A DNA stretch of 64,000 bases from Pseudofrankia inefficax (GTDB lineage Bacteria; Actinomycetota; Actinomycetes; Frankiales; Frankiaceae): contig NC_014666.1 of NCBI RefSeq assembly GCF_000166135.1, positions 4,836,001-4,900,000 of the forward strand, in the 5' to 3' direction. This document shows positions 17,638-25,942 of the stretch, piece by piece (position 1 is the stretch's first letter; each line of letters opens with the position of its first letter). Both the position numbers and the translations under genes were made by a program. The notes beneath the pieces are model-generated. The model was not told where the DNA came from, did no database searches, and saw nothing but the letters and a program-made list of their open reading frames with translations.

Positions 17638-18662
17638 AGGTGCCGCCCCGCGCCGTCCGCCGTCTCGTCATCGACCCGTTGTTCATCCCGGTCGCCGTCG
17701 CGGGGGCCGCGCTCGGCGCCGGGGTGACGCTGCTGGGGCTGGCCGGCGCGCCGGTGGACCGGCGGCTGCGGCTGAGCCGGGTCGCCGCCCTCGCCGCGAC
17801 CTACCTCGCCGCCGAGGCCGTCGTGATCGTGGCCGGTTTCGGGCTCTGGCTGGTCCAGCCGCTGGTGCGGTCACGGTGGGACCGGGCACATCTCGCGCTG
17901 CTGCGGGCGATGCTGGGGCTGCTGCGCTCGGCGGCCGGGCGGCTGACGCGGTTCCGGATGGTCGTCCACGAGCCGCCGGCGGGGACGTTCGCGTGCGGCG
18001 GCGGCCCTGTCCTCGTGGCCAGCCGGCATGCCGGCGCCGGCGACTCGTTCGCGCTCGTCGACCTCGTGCTCAACCGCTACCGGCGCGCCCCCCGGGTCGT
18101 CGGGCTGGCGAGCCTCCAGCTCGACCCGGGGATCGACATCCTGCTCGGCCGGCTCGGCGCCTGCTTCGTGCGGACGGACGGCGCCGACCTCACGGCGACC
18201 GCCCGGGTGCACGCGCTCGCGGCCGGGTTGACCGGCCAGGACGCCCTGGTCATCTTCCCGGAGGGCGCGAACTTCACCGCCCGGCGCCGCCGCCGCGTCA
18301 TCGTGGGCCTGCGCCGCCGCGGGCACAACGCGCGGGCGCGGGTCGCCGAGGACCTCACCCACGTGCTCCCGCCGCGGCCCGCCGGGGTGCTGGCCGTGCT
18401 GGACGCGGGCACCGTCGCCGGGACGGCCGTGGTCGCCCACACCGGGCTGGACCAGTTGGTCACCCCGGGCCAGATCTGGCGGGCGCTGCCGCTGGCCGAA
18501 CCGATGCGGGTCCGCTGGTGGTGGTTCCCGGCCGACGAGCTGCCCGCGCCGGGCACCGACCGCTCGGACTGGCTGACCATGCAGTGGGCCGTCGTGGACG
18601 CCTGGATCGACGCGCACCGCCCCGGCGCGGCCCAGCCCGGCGAGCCGGCCCACCAGGCCTGA
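17634..18662 (+). CDS. 1-acyl-sn-glycerol-3-phosphate acyltransferase-like membrane protein
   Basis: 342 aa. Two N-terminal membrane helices (PLFIPVAVAGAALGAGVTLL and AATYLAAEAVVIVAGFGLWL) precede a PlsC-like domain. The catalytic motif appears as SRHAGAGDSF, an HxxxxD variant (H-A-G-A-G-D), and the glycerol-phosphate-binding block as VIFPEGANFT. Expected to acylate a lysophospholipid at the inner membrane face. The GTG at 17634 overlaps the patatin stop codon. The longer open frame upstream is a shadow of the patatin gene. Confidence 0.87.
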   Translation: MKVPPRAVRRLVIDPLFIPVAVAGAALGAGVTLLGLAGAPVDRRLRLSRVAALAATYLAAEAVVIVAGFGLWLVQPLVRSRWDRAHLALLRAMLGLLRSAAGRLTRFRMVVHEPPAGTFACGGGPVLVASRHAGAGDSFALVDLVLNRYRRAPRVVGLASLQLDPGIDILLGRLGACFVRTDGADLTATARVHALAAGLTGQDALVIFPEGANFTARRRRRVIVGLRRRGHNARARVAEDLTHVLPPRPAGVLAVLDAGTVAGTAVVAHTGLDQLVTPGQIWRALPLAEPMRVRWWWFPADELPAPGTDRSDWLTMQWAVVDAWIDAHRPGAAQPGEPAHQA

Positions 18663-18674
18663 CGCCCGGGGCCG

Positions 18675-19082
18675 TCAGCCGGCGTGGCAGCAGACCTCCA
18701 GCTCCATGCCGTCCGGGTCGCGGAAGAACAGCGACCATTCCGACCCGAGCCGCTGGATCTCGCCGATGTCCGCGCCGAGGTCGCGCAGCCGGTCGCGGGT
18801 GGCCTCCAGCGTGGCCAGCGAGTCGACCGCCAGGCCGAAGTGGTCGACCGGGCCTCGCCCGCCCTGGCGGCGCCGGTCCCCGATGATCTCCTCCGCCGGC
18901 ACCTCGAAGACGTTGAGGGCGGCGCCTCCGCCGAGGTCGAGGATCACCATCCGGGGATGACCCTCCTTCGCGGCCATCTCGAACGTCGTCTCGGCCCCGA
19001 ACGCGTCGGTATAGAACTTCACGATTCTGTCGACGTCGGCGGTGAGCGTGGCGACGTGGTTGAACCCCGTGGTGAACGGCAC
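18675..19082 (-). CDS. VOC-fold (glyoxalase/dioxygenase superfamily) protein
   Basis: About 135 aa. Two beta-alpha-beta-beta-beta halves are visible: FNHVATLTADVDRIVKFYTD with a metal-ligand His, and VDHFGLAVDSLATLEATRDR ending in FFRDPDGMELEVC with a second His and a Glu. These three positions fit a metal-binding VOC enzyme. GTG at 19082 follows GAGGA by 5 bases; an open frame to 19154 adds 24 residues unlike the fold. Substrate unknown. Convergent with the acyltransferase gene, 12 bp apart. Confidence 0.78.
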   Translation of the reverse strand: MPFTTGFNHVATLTADVDRIVKFYTDAFGAETTFEMAAKEGHPRMVILDLGGGAALNVFEVPAEEIIGDRRRQGGRGPVDHFGLAVDSLATLEATRDRLRDLGADIGEIQRLGSEWSLFFRDPDGMELEVCCHAG

Positions 19083-19150
19083 CTGTGTCCTCGATTCGGA
19101 TGACGCGACTGCTGCAGTTCCTGACGGTAAGACCTCGAGTCGCCCTGAGG

Positions 19151-20011
19151 TCAACCTTCCGGACCGTGCACCGGTTCACGGGAATGCGCCCGGCGGCGGT
19201 TGACGGTGAACCTGGCGGCGAGCGCCAGAGCGGCCGCCACCGCGAGCAGGGCGGGGACGAGCGACGCCACCGCCGAACCGACCGGCTCGGAGCGCGTCCG
19301 TTCGACGGAGTCGGCACCGGCCACGCCGGCCGGCCGGGGCAGCCCGTCCCGTGCCGCGAAACCGGCCGCCGGCACGTACACGTACATCCGGACCCCGGCC
19401 CGGTTGACCGTCCGGATGCCGCCGGGTATCGACCCGCCAGGCGCCGGGTCGGCTCCCGTCGACTCGGCCCAGACGACGCCGTAGCGCTCGCCGGGCCGGG
19501 CGTCCGCCGGCACCGCGATGGTCACCTGGACCGTGACCGGGGACCCTCGCGACGGGGCCACGGCGGCCCGGTCGAGCGTCGTCCAGCTGGACAGGTCGTT
19601 CGCGGTCCGCCCCGGCGCGAACTCGAAGTCCCCGTCGGCCACGGCGGCGCCGGCCGGGTACACGGACAGCGGCAGGCGCTCGGCGTCGTCGGCGAACACC
19701 TGGACGGCGCGGGTCAGGACGGTCCCTGGCCGGACGTCCTCGACGATGTACTGCGCCGACCGCGGGTCGTCGGCCCCGGCGCCGGCCCTCGTGGGCGCGG
19801 GCAGCGGCTCGATCCCGAACGACGGCGGCCGACCGGCCGCCCGCGCGCCCGCGGTCGGGACGCCCGTCCTGGCCTCCGGCGTGGCGGCTGTCGCCGGGCC
19901 GGCCACCGCGCCGGCGAGCACGGCGCCCACGGCCAGGGCAAGCAGGCGGCGGCGAGCGGTGCGACGCTCCCGCGACACCTGACGGGCCGTTGTCCAGGGT
20001 CCTTGTGCCAT
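19151..20011 (-). CDS. Secreted membrane-anchored beta-sandwich protein, DUF916-like
   Basis: 286 aa. Signal peptide (LLALAVGAVLAGAVAGPATA), an immunoglobulin-like region (FGIEPLPAPT, then YIVEDVRPGTVLTRAVQVF and VTVQVTIAVPADARPGERYG) and a C-terminal membrane helix (VPALLAVAAALALAARFTV) with a basic tail. The layout resembles DUF916-type proteins that bind WxL surface proteins in Firmicutes, but similarity is judged by eye. ATG at 20011 has GGAGG 8 bases upstream. Divergent from another secreted beta-rich protein, its possible partner. Confidence 0.7.
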   Translation of the reverse strand: MAQGPWTTARQVSRERRTARRRLLALAVGAVLAGAVAGPATAATPEARTGVPTAGARAAGRPPSFGIEPLPAPTRAGAGADDPRSAQYIVEDVRPGTVLTRAVQVFADDAERLPLSVYPAGAAVADGDFEFAPGRTANDLSSWTTLDRAAVAPSRGSPVTVQVTIAVPADARPGERYGVVWAESTGADPAPGGSIPGGIRTVNRAGVRMYVYVPAAGFAARDGLPRPAGVAGADSVERTRSEPVGSAVASLVPALLAVAAALALAARFTVNRRRAHSREPVHGPEG

Positions 20012-20083
20012 GCCCACCACCTCCAGTAACAATCTGAAGTCATCGGTAGACGAAGCGTGAACACGGCGCGCCGCCAGGTCCCA

Positions 20084-20118
20084 GACTTTCCCGGGGCGAC
20101 CGGACTTTCCCGGGGCGA
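20084..20118 (+). repeat. Two direct copies of GACTTTCCCGGGGCGA
   Basis: Identical 16-mers start at 20084 and 20103, a 19-bp period, in the intergenic region between two divergent secreted-protein genes. The spacing of almost two helical turns would suit tandem activator or repressor binding. They lie 37 bp or more before the preferred start of the plus-strand gene. Confidence 0.6.
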
Positions 20119-20155
20119 GAAGCGCGGTCGCGACCGGAGCGGAGGCTGGACGACA

Positions 20156-20710
20156 GTGCGGACGGTCAGCGCGCCGACCCGGCAGGGCGGCGCCGGCAGC
20201 CGGCGCGGTTCGCTGGGAGCGTTCGCCCTGGCCGGGGCGCTGCTCGCCCTCGCGCTGTCGGCGAGCCTGCCGGCGCGGGCCGCGGTCAGCATCACCGCCC
20301 CGGCGACCGCGTCGCTGGGCTCCCGGCCGACCGGCGGCGGCACCCTGAGCGTGCAGCTCGGGACGGTGACGGTGACGAACAACGCCCTGATCGGGTCCTG
20401 GACGGCGACCGTCTCCTCGACCAACTGCACCACCGGGGGCGCCACCGCGAACGAGACCATCTCCAACGCCGCGCTGAGCTACTGGTCGGGCCCCGCGACC
20501 GCGACGACCGGGTCCATCGCGCTCTCGACCCCCGGCCAGGCGACCGCCGCCCAGGCGCAGTCACTGAGCACCTCACGCACGGCCTTCTCCGCGACGACCA
20601 TCTCACTGGGGGTCGGGACGCTGTCCTGGGCGCCGACGCTGTCGGTGACGGTCCCCGCGGCGGCCGTCGCCGGGGCCTATACCTGCACCCTGACCCACTC
20701 GGTCGCCTGA
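20156..20710 (+). CDS. Secreted beta-rich protein, WxL-like
   Basis: About 184 aa. A signal peptide (LGAFALAGALLALALSASLP, cut after ARA) is followed by a Ser/Thr/Ala-rich domain with no other membrane segment. TVTVTNNALIGSWTATVSST and the C-terminal VAGAYTCTLTHSVA, with two Cys residues (one mid-protein, one near the end), give a beta-sandwich appearance reminiscent of WxL domains. GTG at 20156 has GGAGG 10 bases upstream; an open frame from 20057 would precede the signal by 33 residues. Function not known; pairing with the divergent DUF916-like protein is inferred. Confidence 0.7.
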   Translation: MRTVSAPTRQGGAGSRRGSLGAFALAGALLALALSASLPARAAVSITAPATASLGSRPTGGGTLSVQLGTVTVTNNALIGSWTATVSSTNCTTGGATANETISNAALSYWSGPATATTGSIALSTPGQATAAQAQSLSTSRTAFSATTISLGVGTLSWAPTLSVTVPAAAVAGAYTCTLTHSVA

Positions 20711-20899
20711 ATCTCAGCCTCGCGCCGCCGGACGTGAAAGCGCGAAACCGCAGGTAGCCGCCCCCGGCCGAAGAAATGGCGAGGCACCTTGGCGCGCCGG
20801 TTCTTTTCTCGGGCGGTGCCGGTCGAATAGCGCCGAACTCCTCGGGTATGCAGGACGTGATCGTCTCCAGCCCGGAGGCACGGCCGAAGGGAGCACACG

Positions 20900-21211
20900 A
20901 TGGGTATCGGTGCCGGCATCTTCCTCATCGCGGTCGGCGCGATCCTCACGTTCGCCGTCAATGTCTCGATTTCCGGTCTCGACATCGCCGTGATCGGCGT
21001 CGTCCTGATGCTGGCGGGCGCCGCCGGCATCATTCTCGACATCTTCCTGTTCGCCCCGCGCCGGCGGCAGCGCGTCGTCTACCAGGACAACGCGCCGGTC
21101 ACCTACCCGGACCAGGAGCCCGACGTCCAGGTCTACGACAACGTCCCGGTGAACCGCGCCGCGCGGATCCGCCGCCGGGTGACCACCACGAACTACCGCC
21201 CGATGCCCTGA
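20900..21211 (+). CDS. Small membrane protein, DUF6458-like
   Basis: 103 aa with two closely spaced membrane helices (GIGAGIFLIAVGAILTFAV and IAVIGVVLMLAGAAGIILD) and a hydrophilic C-terminal tail rich in Arg, Pro and Asn. This pattern is common and conserved in actinobacteria, where it remains uncharacterised. ATG start after GAAGGGAG. No operon partner. Confidence 0.85.
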   Translation: MGIGAGIFLIAVGAILTFAVNVSISGLDIAVIGVVLMLAGAAGIILDIFLFAPRRRQRVVYQDNAPVTYPDQEPDVQVYDNVPVNRAARIRRRVTTTNYRPMP

Positions 21212-21521
21212 GCCGGCCGGCGCCGCCGCGAGGCGGCCGGCGGCGCCGGCGCCGGCCGGTCGGGGCGCCCTCCACCGGGTCTCCGGCCGTGTCCGGTCGA
21301 CCGGCGGCGGCCGCCGCCGACGGGCCCCGCCTGGGCCGGCTCACCCCGTCCGACCGGGCTCAACGTCCTTGAATCGGTGTACGGTCGGATACCAGGTGAT
21401 CGACAGGCACGCACGTGATCGACAGCCCTGGGAGCGCCAACCCGGGGGACGCACAGTGACCGCCCGAGCGAAAAGCTGCGCCGGCGGTCCCCGCACGGGG
21501 GCGAGCGAGGTCTAGGGGACG
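21212..21521. other. Intergenic region with GC hairpin and direct repeat
   Basis: 310 bp without a credible gene. A GCCGCC-GCGA-GGCGGC hairpin at 21222-21237, inside more CCGGC symmetry, follows the DUF6458 stop and may terminate transcription. GTGATCGACAG occurs twice, at 21396 and 21415 (19 bp apart), roughly 100 bp before the SpoIIE-phosphatase start, and may be a regulator site. Confidence 0.5.
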
Positions 21522-24302
21522 GTGGGGAGCTCGGCGGCCGCGGACGGGGAGATCCTCGTCGATGTCTCCATCGACGCGGACAGCGACGCGAGAGCCGTGT
21601 CGCGCTCGCGGCGACTGGTCGCGGCGACGCTGTCCGGCGCCGAGCCGTCGCTGCGCGCACTGCAGATGGACGTGGCCCTGGTCGCCGGCGAGCTGCTGAC
21701 GAACGCGCTGCTGCACGGCGCGGCGCCGGTCACCCTGCGGCTGCTGAGCACCCGCCTCGGGCTGCGGCTGGAGGTCGCGGACGCGAGCCCGGTGGCCCCG
21801 CTGCGCGGGCGGGCGGGCGCCGAGTCTCTGACCGGGCGCGGAATCCTGATCCTGGACGAGGTGGCGACCCGCTGGGGCACCACGGCCGACGGCGGCGGGA
21901 AGGTCATCTGGGCCGAGTTCGCCGCCGGCGCGGCCGCGGTGGCGCCCAGGCGGGGCTACCGAAACGACGGCGCGGCCGAACTGGGCCCGACGCCGATTGA
22001 CCAGGTGCCAGGCCCGGCCGGCGCCGAGGCCGACGCCGCCGACCGGGCGGCGGCGCGGACCGAGGTGCGCCCGCAGCAACGCTTCCGGGTCCGGCTCGGC
22101 GACGTCCCGACCGACCTGCTGCTGGCCGCCAAGGGCCACGTCGACAATCTCGTCCGCGAGTTCACCCTCGCCTCCCGTGGCGCGGCCAGCGGCGAGACCG
22201 CGGCCGTCTCGCCGCGGCTGACGGAGCTGATCTCCGTGGTCGCCACGACGTTCGTCGAGCCGCGCCAGGCGATCCGCCGCCAGGCGCTGACCGCCGCCGC
22301 GTCGGGCCGGCCGCGTACCTCCCTGGAGCTGGTGCTGCCGGTGTCCGCGGCGGACGCGGCCGAGGAGTACCTGGCCGCGATCGACCGGGCGGACGAGTAC
22401 GCCCGGGCCGCCCGGCTGCTGACCGTGGAGACCCCGCCGACCCACCGGGCCTTCCGCCACTGGTACATCTCCTCACTCGTCGCCCAGCTGCGCGCCGCCG
22501 GCCGAGGCGAGCAGCCCCCTGTGACACCGACCTTCGAGGAGTTCCTGCTCGGCGCCCTGACGGAGGCCTCCGCCGCCAGGAGAGCCGCCGAGCGGGGCTC
22601 CAGCCTGCAGGTGGTCACCGCCGCGCTCGCGTCCACGACGCGGCCGGAGCAGGTCGCCGAGGTGGTCCTGACCGAGGGGGTCGCCGCGCTCGGCGCGAGC
22701 GGCGGCAGCCTGCTGGTGCCGCAGGGCCCCGAGCTGCTCGCCGTGCCGGGCGCCGTCGGGTACCCGCAGGAGCTGGTGGCCCAGCTGCGCGCCGAGCGGC
22801 GTGACGCCGCGCTGCCGGCCGCCGAGGCGATCCGCGAGGGCGAGGCCGTCTGGCTGGAGTCCGTCCACGAGACGCGGGACCGCTACCCGCTGCTGCGCGA
22901 GCTGGAGCCGGGCACCGTGTCGCTGTGCGCGCTGCCGATGGCCGCCGGCGGCGAGGTGCTCGGCGCCTTGCGGTTCTCCTTCGACTACCCGCGCCTGTTC
23001 GGCCCGCAGGACCGGCTGTTCGCCGAGACGCTCGCCGCGCAGTGCGCGCTGGCGCTGGAACGGGCCAGGCTGTTCGCGGCCGAGCGGGCGGCCCGGGCCA
23101 GGATGAGCTTCCTCGCGACGGCGACCAAGCGGCTGACCGCCCGGCTCGACGAGGGCGAGACCCTGCGCCAGCTGGTCCGGCTCGTCGTCCCTGACCTCGC
23201 CGACTACGCCGCGGTGTACCTGCACGAACTGGACAAGGAGCCGTGGCTGGCCGCCGAGACGGGCGCTGGCGCCGAGGGCGGCCAGGCCCGGCCGCTGGAT
23301 CCGCGCCAAAACCCGGCGATGCGCCTCGCGGCCCGGCGCGGCACGTCCGTCAGCGCGCCGGCCACCACCGTTTCCCCGTCGGCCCAGCCGTCCGCACCCG
23401 CCGGCGAGCCCGGCGCCGCGCCCTCGGGTGAGTCGCCCGGGGTGCTCGCCGTCCCGCTGCGGATCGGCGGCGTGACGGTCGCCGTGCTCGGGCTGCGCCG
23501 CTCGGCCGGGTTCCCGGCGGACGACGTCAGCCTGCTGGGCGACGTCGCCGACCGGGCCTCGGTGGCGCTCGCGCACGCCCGCCAGTACCAGCAGGAGCGC
23601 CAGACCGCGCTGACGTTGCAGCGCATCCTGCTGCCCCAGCGGCTGCCGCGGGTCGACGGCGTGGAGTTCGCCTGGCGCTACCTGCCGGCCGGCGCCGGCT
23701 CGCTCGTCGGCGGCGACTGGTACGACGTCCTGACCCTGGAGGACGGCACGATCGCCCTGGTGATCGGCGACGTGATGGGCCGTGGCATCCAGGCGGCGGC
23801 GACGATGGGCCAGCTGCGGGCGTTCGCCCGGGCGAACGCGGCCGCCGGCCTGCCGGCCGAGACGGTCCTCGTGCAGCTGGACGCGGCGGTGAGCCGGCTC
23901 GAACAGGAACAGATCACCACCGTGGCGATGGCGGTCCTCGACCCCGCGGCCCGCGAGCTGCGGGTCGCCTCGGCCGGCCATCTGCCACCCCTGGTGGTGC
24001 CCCCGCACGGCGAGCCGCGGTTCGTGACCGTCGAACCAGGGCCGCCGCTGGGCGCCGGGGAGCCTGGCACGAGCTACTCCGAGACGCTGGTGCCGTTCGC
24101 CGCCGGCAGCATCCTGCTGCTGTACACCGACGGCCTGGTCGAGGACCGGGACCGGTCGGTCGACGACGGGATGGCCCTGCTGCGTAGCGCCGCCGCGGGA
24201 GCCACCGGGCCCGAGGACCTGTGCGAACGGGCGCTGGCCGCCCTGACCCGGGGCAGCCACGACGACGACACCGCCCTGCTCGCGGTCTCCCTCACCGCCT
24301 GA
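21522..24302 (+). CDS. Multidomain PP2C phosphatase: HATPase, GAF, SpoIIE
   Basis: 926 aa. The N-terminus (about 1-140) is an anti-sigma-factor-type ATPase with N-box ELLTNALLHG and Gly-rich TGRGILILDE. Residues 170-340 are helical and unrecognised. A GAF domain follows near 355-525 and a second, smaller GAF-like domain near 540-700. A SpoIIE/PP2C domain occupies roughly 720-926, with metal-binding Asp in GGDWYDV, IGDVMGRG, LLLYTDGLVEDRD and SHDDDTALL. Such proteins tune sigma factors by dephosphorylating anti-anti-sigma factors in response to a GAF ligand. Carrying both kinase-like and phosphatase modules suggests a self-contained partner switch. GTG start after AGGGGA. Confidence 0.9.
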   Translation: MGSSAAADGEILVDVSIDADSDARAVSRSRRLVAATLSGAEPSLRALQMDVALVAGELLTNALLHGAAPVTLRLLSTRLGLRLEVADASPVAPLRGRAGAESLTGRGILILDEVATRWGTTADGGGKVIWAEFAAGAAAVAPRRGYRNDGAAELGPTPIDQVPGPAGAEADAADRAAARTEVRPQQRFRVRLGDVPTDLLLAAKGHVDNLVREFTLASRGAASGETAAVSPRLTELISVVATTFVEPRQAIRRQALTAAASGRPRTSLELVLPVSAADAAEEYLAAIDRADEYARAARLLTVETPPTHRAFRHWYISSLVAQLRAAGRGEQPPVTPTFEEFLLGALTEASAARRAAERGSSLQVVTAALASTTRPEQVAEVVLTEGVAALGASGGSLLVPQGPELLAVPGAVGYPQELVAQLRAERRDAALPAAEAIREGEAVWLESVHETRDRYPLLRELEPGTVSLCALPMAAGGEVLGALRFSFDYPRLFGPQDRLFAETLAAQCALALERARLFAAERAARARMSFLATATKRLTARLDEGETLRQLVRLVVPDLADYAAVYLHELDKEPWLAAETGAGAEGGQARPLDPRQNPAMRLAARRGTSVSAPATTVSPSAQPSAPAGEPGAAPSGESPGVLAVPLRIGGVTVAVLGLRRSAGFPADDVSLLGDVADRASVALAHARQYQQERQTALTLQRILLPQRLPRVDGVEFAWRYLPAGAGSLVGGDWYDVLTLEDGTIALVIGDVMGRGIQAAATMGQLRAFARANAAAGLPAETVLVQLDAAVSRLEQEQITTVAMAVLDPAARELRVASAGHLPPLVVPPHGEPRFVTVEPGPPLGAGEPGTSYSETLVPFAAGSILLLYTDGLVEDRDRSVDDGMALLRSAAAGATGPEDLCERALAALTRGSHDDDTALLAVSLTA

Positions 24303-24991
24303 CGCCCGGGCGGGCACCCGTCATCGGGCCGGCCTGCTCGGGCGCGAGGGTGCCGGCGTACAGGGCGAGCAGGCCCGCCACGGTCTCGCCCGGCAGCGGC
24401 CGACCCGTGCGGACGTCCTGGTGGCGGGGGAATCCGTCGACCAGCAGGGCCCGGAACGCGTCCCGGGTGGTGCGCATCGCCCGGACCAGGGTGGCCGGCA
24501 GCTCCTGCCCCGCGTCGGCCGCGACCATCTCCCCGAGCACGTCGCGGGCGCCCGCGTCCCTGACGGCGCGGACCTGTTCCGGCAGGAGATGGCGCACGGC
24601 GTCCGACCACGACCCCGCTGGTTTCCGGTACCGGTGGGTTCTCGACCTCGCTGCGCACCCGCCACAGTCCCGAGTCCGCGTGATAGGGCTCGCCCTGCGC
24701 CGAACAGAACCTGATGTGGGGCAGCATTCCGTTGGGCCACTGCCCGGCGAACAGGGACATCACCTCGTCGGCGGCGCGTTCGACGTCCACCTGACGCAGG
24801 CCAATGGCGACGAAACAGCTGTCCCAGAGCCACTGATGCGGGTAAAGCCGCGCGGACGGCCTGGTGAATCCCCCGCCGTCGTTGGCACGCAGCACCTCGA
24901 GCGCGCGCGACCGCGCGGCGTCGACCTGGGGAGGGCTCGTGGTCGGTGCGGGCGTCCCGCCCGGTGAGGACGAGTCCCGCGTCGTTGTCAC
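24292..24991 (-). pseudogene. Broken glycoside hydrolase, MGH1/glucosylglycerate hydrolase-like
   Basis: The N-terminal part (GTG at 24991) encodes the start of an (alpha/alpha)6-barrel enzyme: ARLYPHQWLWDSCFVAIGLR, VMSLFAGQWPNGMLPHIRF, and a stop of homology after PPVPETSGV. The next recognisable piece, from about 24600, is in another frame (DAVRHLLPEQVRAVRD, then TGRPLPGETVAGLLALYAGT). Hence an internal deletion with frameshift joins two distant parts, and the C-terminal third is absent as well. The residues that would form the active site between the two pieces are missing. It overlaps the SpoIIE-phosphatase 3' end by 11 bp. Confidence 0.72.
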
Positions 24992-25255
24992 GTGCCGCCC
25001 CTTCGCAGATTCACCTCGCCTGAGGGGTTCGTCCCCGAAAGGGCGTGGCGCACACCCACCCAGACCAGAACCACCCGCGCACCGTGCCCGACCTGGCCGC
25101 CCGCGCGTCGGGACGGTCACCCCTCGGGGTGGAGTCCCCCGGACCTGATTTCACGCGGGGGAGATTCCGGCGTTTGCCCCCCAAAGTCCCGGGTACCGGT
25201 GCGGACGTAACGGGCGAACGTGACAGGCAGGCAGCGATCGTACGGAGGAAACGCC

Positions 25256-25846
25256 GTGTCGGCATTGGGATGGATTATTCTGGCGCTCTGTGTGATTGCG
25301 CTGGCGGTTCTCGCCGTCGTATTCGCGCACCGGCTCGTCCAGCGCGGCGGCGGTACGCATGCGCTGCGCCGCAGGTTCGGCCCGGAATACGACCGCGCCG
25401 TTGAACAGACCGGCGACCGGCAAAAGGCCGAGCGCCGGCTCGCCGAAATCGCGCGCCGCCGTGACGGTCTCGAAATCCGCCCGCTGGACGAGAGCGAGCG
25501 CGCGGACTACACCGCCCGCTGGGACGAGCTGCAGGCCTTCTTCGTCGACGACCCGACGGCGGCCACCCGACAGGCGGACCAGCTCATCACCGAGGTCATG
25601 CGGACCCGGGGCTACCCGGTCGAGAGCTTCGACGAGCGTGCCGAACTGCTGGCCGCCGACCGGCCCGCCGTCGTCGGGCCGTATCGGCAGGCCAACGCCG
25701 AGGCGACCAGCGAGGGCGTCGGCGAGGGCACCGAGCACCTGCGGGCCGCCTTCGTCCACTACCGGGAGCCGTTCAGCTGGCTCGTGGACGGTGCCGCCAA
25801 GCCGGCGACAACCGAGAGCTCGAACCGCCCGGCGGCCCTGGCCTGA
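25256..25846 (+). CDS. Membrane-anchored protein of unknown function with shared C-terminal domain
   Basis: 196 aa. One N-terminal membrane helix (GWIILALCVIALAVLAVVFA) is followed by a basic, helical cytoplasmic part. The C-terminal region, FFVDDPTAATRQADQLITEV then TEHLRAAFVHYREPF, has a counterpart in the next gene. GTG at 25256 lies 5 bases after GGAGGAA; the frame from 25220 is an upstream extension. Function unknown. It is 96 bp upstream of the paralogous-domain protein on the same strand. Confidence 0.82.
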   Translation: MSALGWIILALCVIALAVLAVVFAHRLVQRGGGTHALRRRFGPEYDRAVEQTGDRQKAERRLAEIARRRDGLEIRPLDESERADYTARWDELQAFFVDDPTAATRQADQLITEVMRTRGYPVESFDERAELLAADRPAVVGPYRQANAEATSEGVGEGTEHLRAAFVHYREPFSWLVDGAAKPATTESSNRPAALA

Positions 25847-25942
25847 CCGGACCGCCGAGCCGCCTGACGGCCGGGCCACCAAGGCCTCGGCCACGGTCCG
25901 GCCGACCACCTTTTCCTAACCCGAGCACAAGGAGAACACGTC

